In this document: positions 52,681-62,173 of the stretch, piece after piece | Layout: each line of letters begins with the position of its first letter | How positions within the stretch are numbered: the stretch's first letter is position 1 | Assembly: GCF_000685015.1 (NCBI RefSeq) | Contig: NZ_BAYA01000005.1 | Span: forward strand, 186,001-250,000 | Direction of reading: 5' to 3' | Length of the DNA stretch: 64,000 nt | Source: Paraburkholderia bannensis NBRC 103871 | GTDB lineage: Bacteria > Pseudomonadota > Gammaproteobacteria > Burkholderiales > Burkholderiaceae | Program-made: the position numbers and the translations under genes | Notes under the pieces: generated by a model | Seen by the model: the letters and a program-made list of their open reading frames with translations, nothing else | Databases searched by the model: none | Told to the model about the DNA's origin: nothing

Positions 52681-54699
52681 TCAGGTTGGCGACGCCACGT
52701 AGGCATTCAACGCGCCCGCGAGATGATCGATCGCTTCGCCCAGATCGTCGTCGGCATGCGTTGCCGGTTTTGCAGCGCTGATCTGCCCGCCCGCTTTCGA
52801 CGCCAGCGCCTGCCGCATCTGCCCCGCCATCGCATCGTAGGCCTGCGCCCTCTGGCGGGCCGCTTCGTTTGGCTCGCCTTCTCGCAGGACTTCGATGACC
52901 GCTGCCGCGCCGCAGACGAATCGCAGCGCCACGATGACCTCGCGCAGGCGTTCGAGACCTGCGGAACGCCAGCGTCCTTCCAGCAGCATCCGCTCGCGCG
53001 CCGTCTCAAGCCGCGTACTGGCAAGACCCGCTTCCCGTTGCAGACGATCCAGCTCCGCGGCCGCATCGCCGTCCAAGCGCAGCGCTGCCGACGCGAAGTC
53101 CATGTTGGCGGAAATCGCCCCGCCAATTGCGGCGTCCAGCACGTCTTCGTTACGGCCTGGCCACAGCAGGAAACTCACGGCCACGCCCACGCAGGCGCCG
53201 ATGACCTCATTGGCAAAACGCGCCGCGATCAAACCGCCCGCTGGATGAATAAAGTCCGATAACAGCATGAACATGGGGCAGAGAAAAACCACAAAGAGGC
53301 CATAGCTCACCAGCCTGCACGCAATCGCCACGGCGGCAAGCGGCAGGATCGCGAGCACCATTGCGCCGGGGCCTGGCAGCGTCGCCAGCAATGCGGCGGC
53401 AATCGATCCGCCCAGCACGCTGCCGCATGCCCGCTCCAGGATGCGCAGCCAAGTGTTGGCCGCGACAGGCTGCGTCACGACGATGGCCGCAAGCGCGCCC
53501 CAATACGCCAGCGTCACGTTCAGCCAGGTGCCGATCGCGAAAGCCACGACCGTTGCGAGCGCAACTCTCAGCGCGTGACGCCACACCATCGTATCGATGC
53601 CGCGCGTGGCGGACGCCGCTGCAAGCGGAACCTGCCCGCTGCCTGCGGCGGGCACGACGCCTTGCTCGGCAAGACGAACAATGGCGCTGGCCGCGAATTT
53701 CACGCAACGCGCGATGACGTCGTGCTGGTTCTCCACCTCCTGTAAAAGCGCCTTCGCCTGCGCGATCAGTGCATCGGGAAGCGGGCCATCCAGCAGGGCT
53801 TCATCGGCAAGCGCCTGCAGGCATTGCTGCAACGCGCGCAGCAGGTGACGCGACCGGCCGCTCGCCTGTTGCGGCGACTTCCGCTGGGCGTGCCCAATGG
53901 CGATCAGCGCGGAAAAGATCCGGCCAGCCGCATCGATATACGCGCCAAGCCGCAATCCATTGCAGCTATCGAGCGCCGCCAGCGCCCTGCCTCGCTCGAT
54001 CGACAGGCGCACGCCCCGCCGGTGAACGAGGTCGAAGGTCTGCCAGCCCGCGATATCCGCTTCGGGTTGCGCATCCAGTTCATCGATAAAACCGGCCATG
54101 CTTTCCAGCCTGGCGAAGATCGCCGCCAGCATGAGATTGCCGGACTGGCGAAACGGAATCGGCACGAGGAACACGCAGAACAGCATCGTCCAGAGCGAGC
54201 CAAGCAAAAAATAGCCACCCAGTTCGAGCGCGCCCGTCAAGGGTCGCGCGGACGCGATGCCGATGACCACCGCCAGCGTGGCGATGAAGCCTGCCTGCGC
54301 GGGCATGGGGCCGAACGCGGCCTTGTAACTGCGCGTGAGTCCACACAGGAAGACGAGCGCGAACAGAATGACGAGGCTTGCCACATAGCCCCAATGCGCG
54401 ACCCAGGACGCAACCGGCAGGACGATCGCCCCCATGACCGTGAAGGTGCCCATGGCCTTGAGCCGCGCGATCCTGCTGCCCTGCGGATCGCACAGGCAGT
54501 TCCAGAACGCCGCCACCGCGCCCAGCGCGATCTCGGGCCGCGCGAGCAGTATGGCCACGACCAGCAGCGGCGCCATCGCCAGCGCCGCGCGCACGCCTTC
54601 TGCAATGCCTACGCGCTCGGGCGTGATGGCAAAGACATGGCCTTCCGCCCGGAATGTCCTGCGACTGAGCACCGATACGAACCTGGCAAGGCTGACCAT
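52681..54699 (-). CDS. FUSC-family inner-membrane transporter (AaeB-like)
   Basis: 672 aa with two clusters of 5-6 membrane helices (about 30-190 and 360-500) separated by helical cytoplasmic regions, the layout of FUSC/AaeB aromatic acid efflux proteins. The pattern WGALAAIVVTQPVAANTWLR matches the conserved FUSC motif. ATG 54699 has AAGGGA upstream. An AaeA-like membrane fusion gene is not adjacent. Divergent from the sulfonate-binding gene by about 274 nt. Confidence 0.9.
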   Translation of the reverse strand: MVSLARFVSVLSRRTFRAEGHVFAITPERVGIAEGVRAALAMAPLLVVAILLARPEIALGAVAAFWNCLCDPQGSRIARLKAMGTFTVMGAIVLPVASWVAHWGYVASLVILFALVFLCGLTRSYKAAFGPMPAQAGFIATLAVVIGIASARPLTGALELGGYFLLGSLWTMLFCVFLVPIPFRQSGNLMLAAIFARLESMAGFIDELDAQPEADIAGWQTFDLVHRRGVRLSIERGRALAALDSCNGLRLGAYIDAAGRIFSALIAIGHAQRKSPQQASGRSRHLLRALQQCLQALADEALLDGPLPDALIAQAKALLQEVENQHDVIARCVKFAASAIVRLAEQGVVPAAGSGQVPLAAASATRGIDTMVWRHALRVALATVVAFAIGTWLNVTLAYWGALAAIVVTQPVAANTWLRILERACGSVLGGSIAAALLATLPGPGAMVLAILPLAAVAIACRLVSYGLFVVFLCPMFMLLSDFIHPAGGLIAARFANEVIGACVGVAVSFLLWPGRNEDVLDAAIGGAISANMDFASAALRLDGDAAAELDRLQREAGLASTRLETARERMLLEGRWRSAGLERLREVIVALRFVCGAAAVIEVLREGEPNEAARQRAQAYDAMAGQMRQALASKAGGQISAAKPATHADDDLGEAIDHLAGALNAYVASPT

Positions 54700-54973
54700 G
54701 GCGTTCCCTTTATGCCGGATTGGGCAAGTCGCACTGTACAGGCGCCATAAGAAACGGGGCGTCGGCATGCCTCGGGAGGCGTGTTTGATATGACGAATCG
54801 CGGGACGACGGGCAAATCGCCGGGTGCTGGCAAGCGCGCCCCCTATTTCCCCCACGCGAAATACGTAGCAGAAAATCTTCGAAGCGTTTCGTTGACCGGC
54901 GCGCGACTCGCCACGCATCATGCGCGTTCGCCGTGCATGCACGCTTGAGTCAATCCTTCAGGGCCACACTACG

Positions 54974-55987
54974 ATGTCGAATCCTTTGCACGACCGCCAG
55001 GGCGCGAATGACACGCGCCGTCTGCTCCTCAAAGCCGGCGCAGCGGGCGCTTTGCGCGGCGTCGCCGCAACGGCAGGCGCGCTCGTCGCTGCTCTCGGCA
55101 GCAGCGCGGCGCGCGCGGACGACAACAAGGTGTTGCGCGTCGGCTACCAGAAATATGGAAACTTCGTCGTCCTAAAGGCGCAGAAGACGCTGGAGAAGCG
55201 TCTTGCGGCCTCCGGCGTCACGGTGCAATGGCTGGAATTTCCGGGCGGCCCGCAATTGCTCGAAGGCCTGAATGCTGGCGCGGTCGACGTGGGCACCGTG
55301 GGCGAGACGCCGCCGATTTTCGCGCAGGCAGGCGGCGTCGATTTCGTCTATATCGGCAGCGAACCGCCCGCGCCGCGCGCGGAGGCCATCGTCGTGCAGA
55401 ACGATTCGCCGATCCGCAGCGTGGCCGATCTGCGCGGCAAGCGCGTCGCGCTCAATCGCGGCTCGAATGTGCATTACCTGCTGGTGGAAGCGCTCAAGAA
55501 GGCCAACCTGCGCTACGACGATATCCAGCCCGTGTATCTCGCGCCTGCCGATGCGCGCGCGGCCTTCACGAGCCACAGCGTGGACGCATGGGCGATCTGG
55601 GATCCCTACTTCGCCGCGATCGAGCGCCAGGCGAACGCACGCGTGATCGCTACCGGCGAGGGTCTCGTGAACAACACGCAGTACTACCTGGCGAGCCGCA
55701 AGTTCGCCGCCGCCCATGCGCCGGTCGTGCATGCACTGCTCGAAGAAATCGCCGCTGTCGACACTTACGCGCGCGCCAATATTGCGGCCGTGGCGTCGCA
55801 ACTCTCGCCGCTCGTGGGACTCGACGCCGCCACGCTCGAAGTCGCACTCAGGCGCACGACCTTCGGCGTGCGTGCGCTCGATCCGGCCACCTTCGCCTAC
55901 CAGCAACAGATCGCCGACACCTTCACCGACCTGAAGCTGATCCCGAAGAAACTCGTTGTCGCCGATGCACGCTGGGATGCGGCTTGA
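54974..55987 (+). CDS. Tat-type sulfonate ABC substrate-binding protein
   Basis: 337 aa. The leader has TRRLLLKAG, Tat-like, with cleavage near ARADDN. VLRVGYQKYGNFVVLKAQ, GPQLLEGLNAGAVDVGTVGE and VALNRGSNVHYLLVEALKKA identify the SsuA family; it is the clear paralogue of the 24704-25690 protein. It stands before a taurine-type ABC set and probably shares its transporter, widening the substrate range. Confidence 0.92.
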   Translation: MSNPLHDRQGANDTRRLLLKAGAAGALRGVAATAGALVAALGSSAARADDNKVLRVGYQKYGNFVVLKAQKTLEKRLAASGVTVQWLEFPGGPQLLEGLNAGAVDVGTVGETPPIFAQAGGVDFVYIGSEPPAPRAEAIVVQNDSPIRSVADLRGKRVALNRGSNVHYLLVEALKKANLRYDDIQPVYLAPADARAAFTSHSVDAWAIWDPYFAAIERQANARVIATGEGLVNNTQYYLASRKFAAAHAPVVHALLEEIAAVDTYARANIAAVASQLSPLVGLDAATLEVALRRTTFGVRALDPATFAYQQQIADTFTDLKLIPKKLVVADARWDAA

Positions 55988-56209
55988 GCCTGAACGCTTC
56001 GCCTGAGGTTTGACGCGCGCAAAAACACGGATAACGCGCGTCTTCCTCGCACCGCTTCTATGCACCGCTTCTTCGCGCGAAGACACTGCGTTCACACGCG
56101 CCAGCGCATATGCAATGCACGTTTGCTTCGTTCCCGCCTCGCAACGCCGACGCTAAGCTCTCCACAGCTTCTATCCAACCACATCGTCGGCAACACCGGG
56201 AACCCCGCC

Positions 56210-57211
56210 ATGACATTCAAACGACGCATTCAGGCTATCGCCGCTCCTGCCGCACTCGCGCTGCTCATCGCACACGGCACGGCCGCACGCGCGGAAACCG
56301 TCAACATCGCCTATCAATACGGCGCCGATCCGGCCAAGCTCGCGCAGGCGGGCGCGGCCTATGAAAAAGCCACGGGCTGGACGATCAACTGGCGACGCTT
56401 CGACACCGGCGCCGATATCGTCGCCGCACTGGCTTCGGGCGACATCCAGATCGGCGACGTCGGGTCGAGCCCGTTTGCCGCCGCCGTCAGCCGCGGCGTG
56501 CCGGTCGAGGCCGTGGTGCTCAACGCGCTGACGGGCGGCTCCGAAGCGCTCGTCGTGCGCAACAGCGCGCATATCGACAAGCCGCAAGACCTGATCGGCA
56601 AGACCATCGCCACGCCGTTCGTGTCGACCGCGCATTACAGCCTGCTTGCCGCGCTCAAGCACTGGGGCATCAAGCCCGACCAGGTGCATATCGTCAATCT
56701 GGGGCCGACGGAAACGGTCGCCGCGTGGTCGCGCGGCGAGATCGATGCGGCCTATACGTGGGATCCGGCGCTCAGCAAGGCGCGCGAAAGCGGCCATGTG
56801 CTGGTGGATTCGGCGCAGGTGGGCAAGTGGGGCTCGCCGACGTTCGACCTGTGGGCCGTGCGCAAGGACTTCGCACAGGCGCATCCTGAGTTCGTGCAGA
56901 AGTTCGTGGGCGTGACGCTCGGCGCGATTTCCGACTATCGCGCCAACGGCAAGACGTGGACGCCCGCTTCGTCGCAGGTCGCCGCCATCGCGAAGCTCTC
57001 CGGCGCAAGCCCCGCCGACGTGCCGCAGCTGCTCGCGGGCAATGTGTATCCCGATGCAGCGGAGCAGCGCTCGCCCGCCCTGCTCGGCGGCGGCACCGCA
57101 AAGGCCGTGGCCGCGACGGCGCGCTTCCTGGAAGAGCAGAAGAAGATCGACCAGGCGCTGCCCGATTACAGCGCCGCGGTCACGCCGCGCTATGTCGCGG
57201 CGGCGAAATAA
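56210..57211 (+). CDS. tauA: Taurine ABC transporter substrate-binding protein
   Basis: 333 aa. Signal peptide ends near ARAETV. VNIAYQYGADPAKLAQAG is TauA-like, GSSPFAAAVSRGVPVEAVVL and VNLGPTETVAAWSRGEIDAAYTW give the taurine-binding region. Followed by ATPase and permease genes, completing the importer. The start ATG 56210 is weakly supported by sequence upstream. No TauD dioxygenase follows, so taurine may be used through another route. Confidence 0.91.
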   Translation: MTFKRRIQAIAAPAALALLIAHGTAARAETVNIAYQYGADPAKLAQAGAAYEKATGWTINWRRFDTGADIVAALASGDIQIGDVGSSPFAAAVSRGVPVEAVVLNALTGGSEALVVRNSAHIDKPQDLIGKTIATPFVSTAHYSLLAALKHWGIKPDQVHIVNLGPTETVAAWSRGEIDAAYTWDPALSKARESGHVLVDSAQVGKWGSPTFDLWAVRKDFAQAHPEFVQKFVGVTLGAISDYRANGKTWTPASSQVAAIAKLSGASPADVPQLLAGNVYPDAAEQRSPALLGGGTAKAVAATARFLEEQKKIDQALPDYSAAVTPRYVAAAK

Positions 57212-57261
57212 TCGCCAGGCAATCCGAAGCAATATATAAGGGACGCGCCTCGTGCGCGTCC

Positions 57262-57279
57262 AGGAGTCGAAGGAGTCGA
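57262..57279 (+). repeat. Duplicated ribosome-binding site before tauB
   Basis: AGGAGTCGA occurs twice in tandem (57262-57270 and 57271-57279). The second AGGAG is 6 nt from ATG 57282, the first 15 nt. A recent 9-nt slippage duplication that could modulate translation. Confidence 0.85.
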
Positions 57280-57281
57280 AC

Positions 57282-58064
57282 ATGGCGGAGCTGAAAGCAG
57301 AGCGCGTCAGCGTCATTTACGAAAGCGCGCGTGGCACGCTCACCGCTTTGCAGGACGTGTCGGTGTCGATCAACAGCGGCGAGATCGTGGTGGCGCTGGG
57401 CGCATCGGGTTGCGGCAAGAGCACCTTGCTGTCGCTGCTCGCCGGCTTCCAGCCACCCACTTCAGGCACGGTGACGCTCGACGGCGTGCCCGTGAGCGGG
57501 CCGCATGCGAGTCGCGGCGTGGTCTTCCAGGACGACGCACTGATGCCGTGGCTCAACGTGATCGACAACGTCTCGTTTGGCCTGCGCATGCAAGGTGCGA
57601 GCCGCGCGCAGCGCGAGCGCCGTGCGGCGCAGGTGCTCGACCTCGTCAAGCTGGGCGGCTTCGAGCAGCACCGCATCGGCGAGATTTCGGGCGGCATGCG
57701 CCAGCGCGTGGGCCTCGCACGCGCGCTCGCCGCCGACCCCGCCTTTCTGCTGATGGACGAGCCGCTGGGCGCACTCGATGCGCTCACGCGCGAGCGCATG
57801 CAAAGCCTGCTGCTCGATGTCTGGAAGCAGACCAGCAAGGGCATTTTCCTCATCACGCACAGCATCGAAGAAGCCGTCCTGCTGTCGACCGAACTGCTGA
57901 TTCTTTCGCCGCGACCGGGCCGCGTGGTTGCGCGCCATCGGCTCGACTTCGCACGGCGCTATGCGCAGGGCGAATCGCTGCGCTCGATCCGCAGCGACCC
58001 GGCATTCACCGCGATTCATCTGGAACTGCTCGACCAGTTGATGCGCGAAACCGAAGGAGCCTGA
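57282..58064 (+). CDS. tauB: Taurine ABC transporter ATP-binding protein
   Basis: 260 aa. Walker [10 protein letters not shown], signature [15 protein letters not shown], Walker [13 protein letters not shown] and switch His in ITHSIEEAV. TauB/SsuB family. ATG 57282 follows two tandem copies of AGGAGTCGA, each with a ribosome site, the second one 6 nt from the start codon. Confidence 0.92.
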   Translation: MAELKAERVSVIYESARGTLTALQDVSVSINSGEIVVALGASGCGKSTLLSLLAGFQPPTSGTVTLDGVPVSGPHASRGVVFQDDALMPWLNVIDNVSFGLRMQGASRAQRERRAAQVLDLVKLGGFEQHRIGEISGGMRQRVGLARALAADPAFLLMDEPLGALDALTRERMQSLLLDVWKQTSKGIFLITHSIEEAVLLSTELLILSPRPGRVVARHRLDFARRYAQGESLRSIRSDPAFTAIHLELLDQLMRETEGA

Positions 58065-58065
58065 T

Positions 58066-58914
58066 ATGGCGCTCAACGATTCCTCCAGCGCGACGCTGAC
58101 GCTCGCGCACGCCCCTCGCGAAGCCAATACGCCTGCACGCGCACCGCGCTTCCATGCGGGCCACGCCGCCACGGCGGCGACGCTCGGCTCGCTGCTGGCG
58201 CTCTGGTGGCTCGCGAGCCACCTGCAATGGCTGCCGCCCGTGCTGCTGCCCACGCCCGAGGCCGTGCTGCGCAAGCTAGGGCGCCTGTATACCGAGGGCT
58301 TCGACGACGCCACGCTCACGCAGCATCTCGCCGCCAGCCTGTCGCGCATCGCGCTGGCCTTCGCGCTCGCAGTCGTCACGGCGATTCCGGCGGGCATTGC
58401 CATCGCCACGAGCCGCATCGCGCGCGGCGTGCTCGATCCCATCATCGAGTTCTATCGCCCGGTACCGCCGCTCGCTTATCTGCCGCTCATGGTGATCTGG
58501 TTCGGTATCGGCGAACTGTCGAAGGTGCTGCTGATCTACTTCACGATCTTCGCGCCGCTGGCCATCGCGACCGCAGCGGGCGCGAACCGCGTGGCAAAGA
58601 CCCGCCTGCTCGCCGCGCAATCGCTGGGCGCGACACGCCTGCAGGTGCTCGTGCATGTGGTGCTGCCCAGCGCGCTGCCCGAAATTCTCACCGGCGTGCG
58701 CATTGCGCTCGGCGCAGGCTGGTCGACGCTGGTGGCCGCCGAACTGATCGCCGCCACGCGAGGCCTCGGATTCATGGTGTATTCGGCGTCGCGCTTTCTC
58801 GTCACCGATGTCGTGATCGCCGGCATCCTGCTGATTGGCGCGATCGCGCTCGTGCTCGAACTCGGGCTGCGTGCGCTGCAACGCAAGCTCACGCCCTGGC
58901 ACGCCGAAGGCTGA
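58066..58914 (+). CDS. tauC: Taurine ABC transporter permease
   Basis: 282 aa, six membrane helices, BPD_transp_1 family. RVAKTRLLAAQSLGATRLQVLVHVVLPSAL-type EAA loop (ATPase contact) around residues 180-205 and the conserved FYRPVPPLAYLPLMVIW. Begins 1 nt after the tauB stop. Last gene of the operon; converges with a hydrolase gene. Confidence 0.93.
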   Translation: MALNDSSSATLTLAHAPREANTPARAPRFHAGHAATAATLGSLLALWWLASHLQWLPPVLLPTPEAVLRKLGRLYTEGFDDATLTQHLAASLSRIALAFALAVVTAIPAGIAIATSRIARGVLDPIIEFYRPVPPLAYLPLMVIWFGIGELSKVLLIYFTIFAPLAIATAAGANRVAKTRLLAAQSLGATRLQVLVHVVLPSALPEILTGVRIALGAGWSTLVAAELIAATRGLGFMVYSASRFLVTDVVIAGILLIGAIALVLELGLRALQRKLTPWHAEG

Positions 58915-58973
58915 ACGCCTGCTATCGTTTCGATCTTTCCCGCGCGTGACGCACGTAAAACTCGCGCGCGATC

Positions 58974-59789
58974 TCAACGTGCCGAAGAGGCGTTCTGCGA
59001 CTGCGCCTTGAGCCACGCCTGGATCTTCCCGATCACGTCGGTTTCGATGCCGAGAAAGCCGTGCGGAGCATGGCCACCGCAACGTCCTGCGGCGCTACTG
59101 TCGCCATCGCTCGAATTCACTTCGATGTAGTCGTAGCGGCGATCTTGCGCGAGCCGCTTCGCGACATCGGCGGGCGACGACGGGCACGTGTCGCCCGCAT
59201 TGGAGAGCACCAGGACGCGCGCCTGCGTGCCATCGACATCGAGATCGGCAATCGTCGCCTCATGCCTGCGCGAGAGCGTCACGGGCGATGTCAACACGAA
59301 AGCGTCCGCGATTTTTGCGTCGCGTTCCAGCGCATTGCCCACCGACACCGTGCCCGCGCTCGTGCCGACCAGCGCGATCTTCGCGCCCGGAAAGCGCTCA
59401 CGCACCTTCGCCACGATCGCCTGGGTGTCCACGAACGAGTCCTTGCCATGGCGGAAATCGTCGTCCACGCCTTCCGGATGATCAGACGGCGTATCCACCA
59501 GCACGACCGCTTCGCCATCGTCGATCCAGTGTTGCGCCGAGCGAACGAGGAAGTTGCCCTTGAGCGTCGTCGCGCCGCCCGGGCCGAGATGCAGCGCGCC
59601 CGGCGTGCCGCCGAACAGTACGATCACCCAGGCAGGCGGCTGGGCGGGTGTCGCGATGAAGAGACTCTGCGTGACGCCTTCGCGCGTGGCGAAGGTGGCG
59701 AGATCGCCCTGTGCGAGCGGGTCGGCATGCGCCGCGTGCAGCTGCGCCATCATCAGGCTCGCGGCCAGCGCGCCATACAAGCGTTTCAT
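58974..59789 (-). CDS. Secreted alpha/beta hydrolase
   Basis: 271 aa. Signal peptide about residues 1-22 (LAASLMMAQLHAAHAD). Nucleophile elbow GTSAGT gives Ser144; a terminal His in HAPHGFLGIE and an Asp in SNAGDTCP complete a triad. Small, with an N-terminal region WVIVLFGGTPGALHLG in place of a lid. Substrate unknown. Lies 29 nt downstream of the LacI gene on the same strand. Confidence 0.87.
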   Translation of the reverse strand: MKRLYGALAASLMMAQLHAAHADPLAQGDLATFATREGVTQSLFIATPAQPPAWVIVLFGGTPGALHLGPGGATTLKGNFLVRSAQHWIDDGEAVVLVDTPSDHPEGVDDDFRHGKDSFVDTQAIVAKVRERFPGAKIALVGTSAGTVSVGNALERDAKIADAFVLTSPVTLSRRHEATIADLDVDGTQARVLVLSNAGDTCPSSPADVAKRLAQDRRYDYIEVNSSDGDSSAAGRCGGHAPHGFLGIETDVIGKIQAWLKAQSQNASSAR

Positions 59790-59818
59790 CGCGGCATTCC
59801 CTTTCGGTTGATCGACGA

Positions 59819-60856
59819 TTAAAACTGCGCCGGCAGGTTCTCCTGCATATAAATCGAAATCGGCGTCTGCAACGGCAGCCCGGAAGGCGTGCCGCGATTG
59901 TAGTGGCCGAGTATGACTTCGACCGCGCGCACGGCCTCCACGAACGGGCTCTGGTCGAGCACCGCATCCATCACGCCTTCGATCAGCAAGGCGCGGCTCA
60001 CCGGCGTGAGTTCATGGCCGATCAGCACCGTCTCGTGTTCGCGCTTTAGCGCCTTGAGCGCGCGCGCCACGCCTTCGTCGCCCACGGAAATGTTATAGAT
60101 GCCGCGCAGGCCGGGATACTTCGCGAACGCATCGCGCGTGAGGCGTTCAGTCGAGCGCGCATCCTCGCGGCTCTCTACCGTCGCCACCACCTCGCACGCC
60201 GGAAAACGCCTGCGTAGCACCGAGCGAAACGCGCCGTCGCGCTCCTCGTGGCCCAGATACGTACGCAAGCCCGCGATCACGATGATCGGCCCGCCTTCGC
60301 GGCCCACGAAACGCCCCATCAGCTCGCCCGCCATGCGCCCCGCGCAGCGGTTATCGAGCCCCACGTATGCCAGGCGTCCGCTATCGGGCAGGTCGCTCGC
60401 GACCGTCACCACCGGCATTTTCTTCGCCACGCGCGAGACCGCATCGACCACGAGGGGATGCTCGTAAGCGACGACGATCATCGCATCGGCCTTTTGCGCG
60501 GCGCGCTCGATCACGCGCGCGAGCGAATGCGCTTCGAGGTCTTCGAAGAAGGTCACGCTGCATAGCACGCGATACGTCTCGAACGACTTCTGCGCGAGTT
60601 CGAAACCCTGTTGCAGCGCCGCGTAATAAGGCGAGGCCGTGGCCGGATCCTGCGTGACGATGGCGATGCGCAGCCAGCGCACCGACACCTCATGCAGCGC
60701 GCGGTCGATCTTGAGGGCGCGCGCCGCCTCCAGCACGCTCGCCTCCTTCGCGCGCGAGACGCCGCCGCGTCCGTTGAGCACGCGCTCCACGGTCGCGTAG
60801 CTCACGCCCGCCGCCTGGGCGACGTCCTCCATGGTGGGCTTTCTTCGTGCCGTCAT
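59819..60856 (-). CDS. LacI-family repressor of the moc-like module
   Basis: 345 aa. LacI helix-turn-helix at the N-terminus (TMEDVAQAAGVSYATVERVLNG), then a periplasmic-binding-protein-type sensor domain (IAIVTQDPATASPYY, VVASDLPDSGRLAYVGLDNR). ATG 60856 has GAGGT upstream; the longer frame starting at 60937 runs over the operator. The 18-bp palindrome at 60890-60907 lies just upstream, in the gap shared with the divergent sugar-binding gene, so autorepression and control of that operon are likely. Confidence 0.92.
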   Translation of the reverse strand: MTARRKPTMEDVAQAAGVSYATVERVLNGRGGVSRAKEASVLEAARALKIDRALHEVSVRWLRIAIVTQDPATASPYYAALQQGFELAQKSFETYRVLCSVTFFEDLEAHSLARVIERAAQKADAMIVVAYEHPLVVDAVSRVAKKMPVVTVASDLPDSGRLAYVGLDNRCAGRMAGELMGRFVGREGGPIIVIAGLRTYLGHEERDGAFRSVLRRRFPACEVVATVESREDARSTERLTRDAFAKYPGLRGIYNISVGDEGVARALKALKREHETVLIGHELTPVSRALLIEGVMDAVLDQSPFVEAVRAVEVILGHYNRGTPSGLPLQTPISIYMQENLPAQF

Positions 60857-60889
60857 GCAGACCTCAAGGTTGAAGCGCGGTCGACGAGA

Positions 60890-60907
60890 TTGAGGAAAAG
60901 TCCTCAA
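60890..60907. promoter_or_regulatory. Probable LacI-family operator
   Basis: Perfect palindrome TTGAGGA-AAAG-TCCTCAA in the divergent intergenic region, 34 nt from the LacI start. Symmetric 7-bp arms are typical for LacI-family sites. Confidence 0.65.
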
Positions 60908-61029
60908 CATTCCGTTTGAGAGCCGGAATTCCATCAACTACATTCTATTCGTCATTCGCGCCCCGACGCAGCCCGCAAAAACGCTGAAACCGCGATGACG
61001 GCACACGACAAATCACAGGAGACAGCATC

Positions 61030-62109
61030 ATGCAGAGGAACGGTTCAGGCCGCGCCCGGCGCTCGCTCGCCGCGCTTACGGCGCTTGCCGGGGTCGCGCT
61101 GGTCACGGCGTTCGGCGCAATCGGAACAACCGGCGCATTCGGTGCAAGCAATGCGGCGGCGCAGGAGCGCTTCGTGATGGTCAGTCACGGCTCGGATTCG
61201 AATGTCTGGTGGAACACCGTCAAGAACGGCATGCGCGATGCGAGCGAGGACTTCAACGTACCGGTCGATTATCGCAATCCGCCTACGGGTGACACCGGCG
61301 ACATGGTGCGCATTCTCGAACAGGCCGCCGCGCGCAACTACGCGGGCGTCATCACCACGGTGCCCAACTTCGAGATGATCCAGAAGGGCCTGGGTGGCGT
61401 GAAGGCCAAGCAGATTCCGCTCATGACGATCAATGGCGGCCCCGCCGACGGCATGAAACTGGGCGCGATACTGCACGTTGGCCAGCCCGAATACGAAGCT
61501 GGCAAGGCCGCGGGCGAGCGCGCGAAGGCTGCGGGCATTCACAGCTTCCTGTGCGTCAATCACGGCGCCGATATCCAGGCGCTGTGGGATCGCTGCAAGG
61601 GTTTCGCGGACGCGATCGGCGCGGACTACAGGAAGTCCACCATGGACAGCGGCGAAGACCCCACCATCATCCAGAGCAAGGTGGCCGCCTACCTGCGCTC
61701 GCATCCCGATACGCAGGCGATTCTCGCGCTGGGCCCCGACCAGGCGATGGGCGTGCTGCGCGGCGTGAACGACGCGGGCAAGGCCGGCAAGATCTATCTC
61801 GCGACCTTCGATCTCTCGCCGGACATTCTCAAGGCGATCCAGTCGGGGCAGATTGCCTTCGCAATCGACCAGCAGCCGTATTTGCAGGGTTATTTGTCGG
61901 TGGCCGCAATGGCGATTGCCGTGCGCGACAAGAGCCGCGATCCCGCGCATATCGTCGCCGCGCTCAAGACCGACAAGAAAGTCGCCGCGCGGCTCGACAA
62001 GTACGGACTCAAGCCCGTGTATACCGGTTCGAGCGTGAGTTCGGGGCCGAGCTTCGTCACGCGCGAGAACCTCGCGGTGGTGCAGCAGTACGCCGGTTCT
62101 TATCGATAA
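61030..62109 (+). CDS. Sugar ABC substrate-binding protein of the moc-like module
   Basis: 359 aa RbsB/MocB-type periplasmic protein. Signal peptide up to about residue 45 (NAAAQERF). RFVMVSHGSDSNVWWNTVKNG, QAAARNYAGVITTVPNFEM and LCVNHGADIQALWDRCKG are family-typical. ACAGGAGA precedes the start. No ATPase or permease follows; the next genes are a membrane desaturase-like oxygenase and a Rieske ferredoxin, as in rhizopine (moc) catabolism where MocB binds the rhizopine. Confidence 0.9.
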   Translation: MQRNGSGRARRSLAALTALAGVALVTAFGAIGTTGAFGASNAAAQERFVMVSHGSDSNVWWNTVKNGMRDASEDFNVPVDYRNPPTGDTGDMVRILEQAAARNYAGVITTVPNFEMIQKGLGGVKAKQIPLMTINGGPADGMKLGAILHVGQPEYEAGKAAGERAKAAGIHSFLCVNHGADIQALWDRCKGFADAIGADYRKSTMDSGEDPTIIQSKVAAYLRSHPDTQAILALGPDQAMGVLRGVNDAGKAGKIYLATFDLSPDILKAIQSGQIAFAIDQQPYLQGYLSVAAMAIAVRDKSRDPAHIVAALKTDKKVAARLDKYGLKPVYTGSSVSSGPSFVTRENLAVVQQYAGSYR

Positions 62110-62173
62110 CCTCTTTATTTCCAGCCTGAAACGGCGCGCGCGGCGCGCCTCCTTCTTGCGACGGAGTCAAGCA

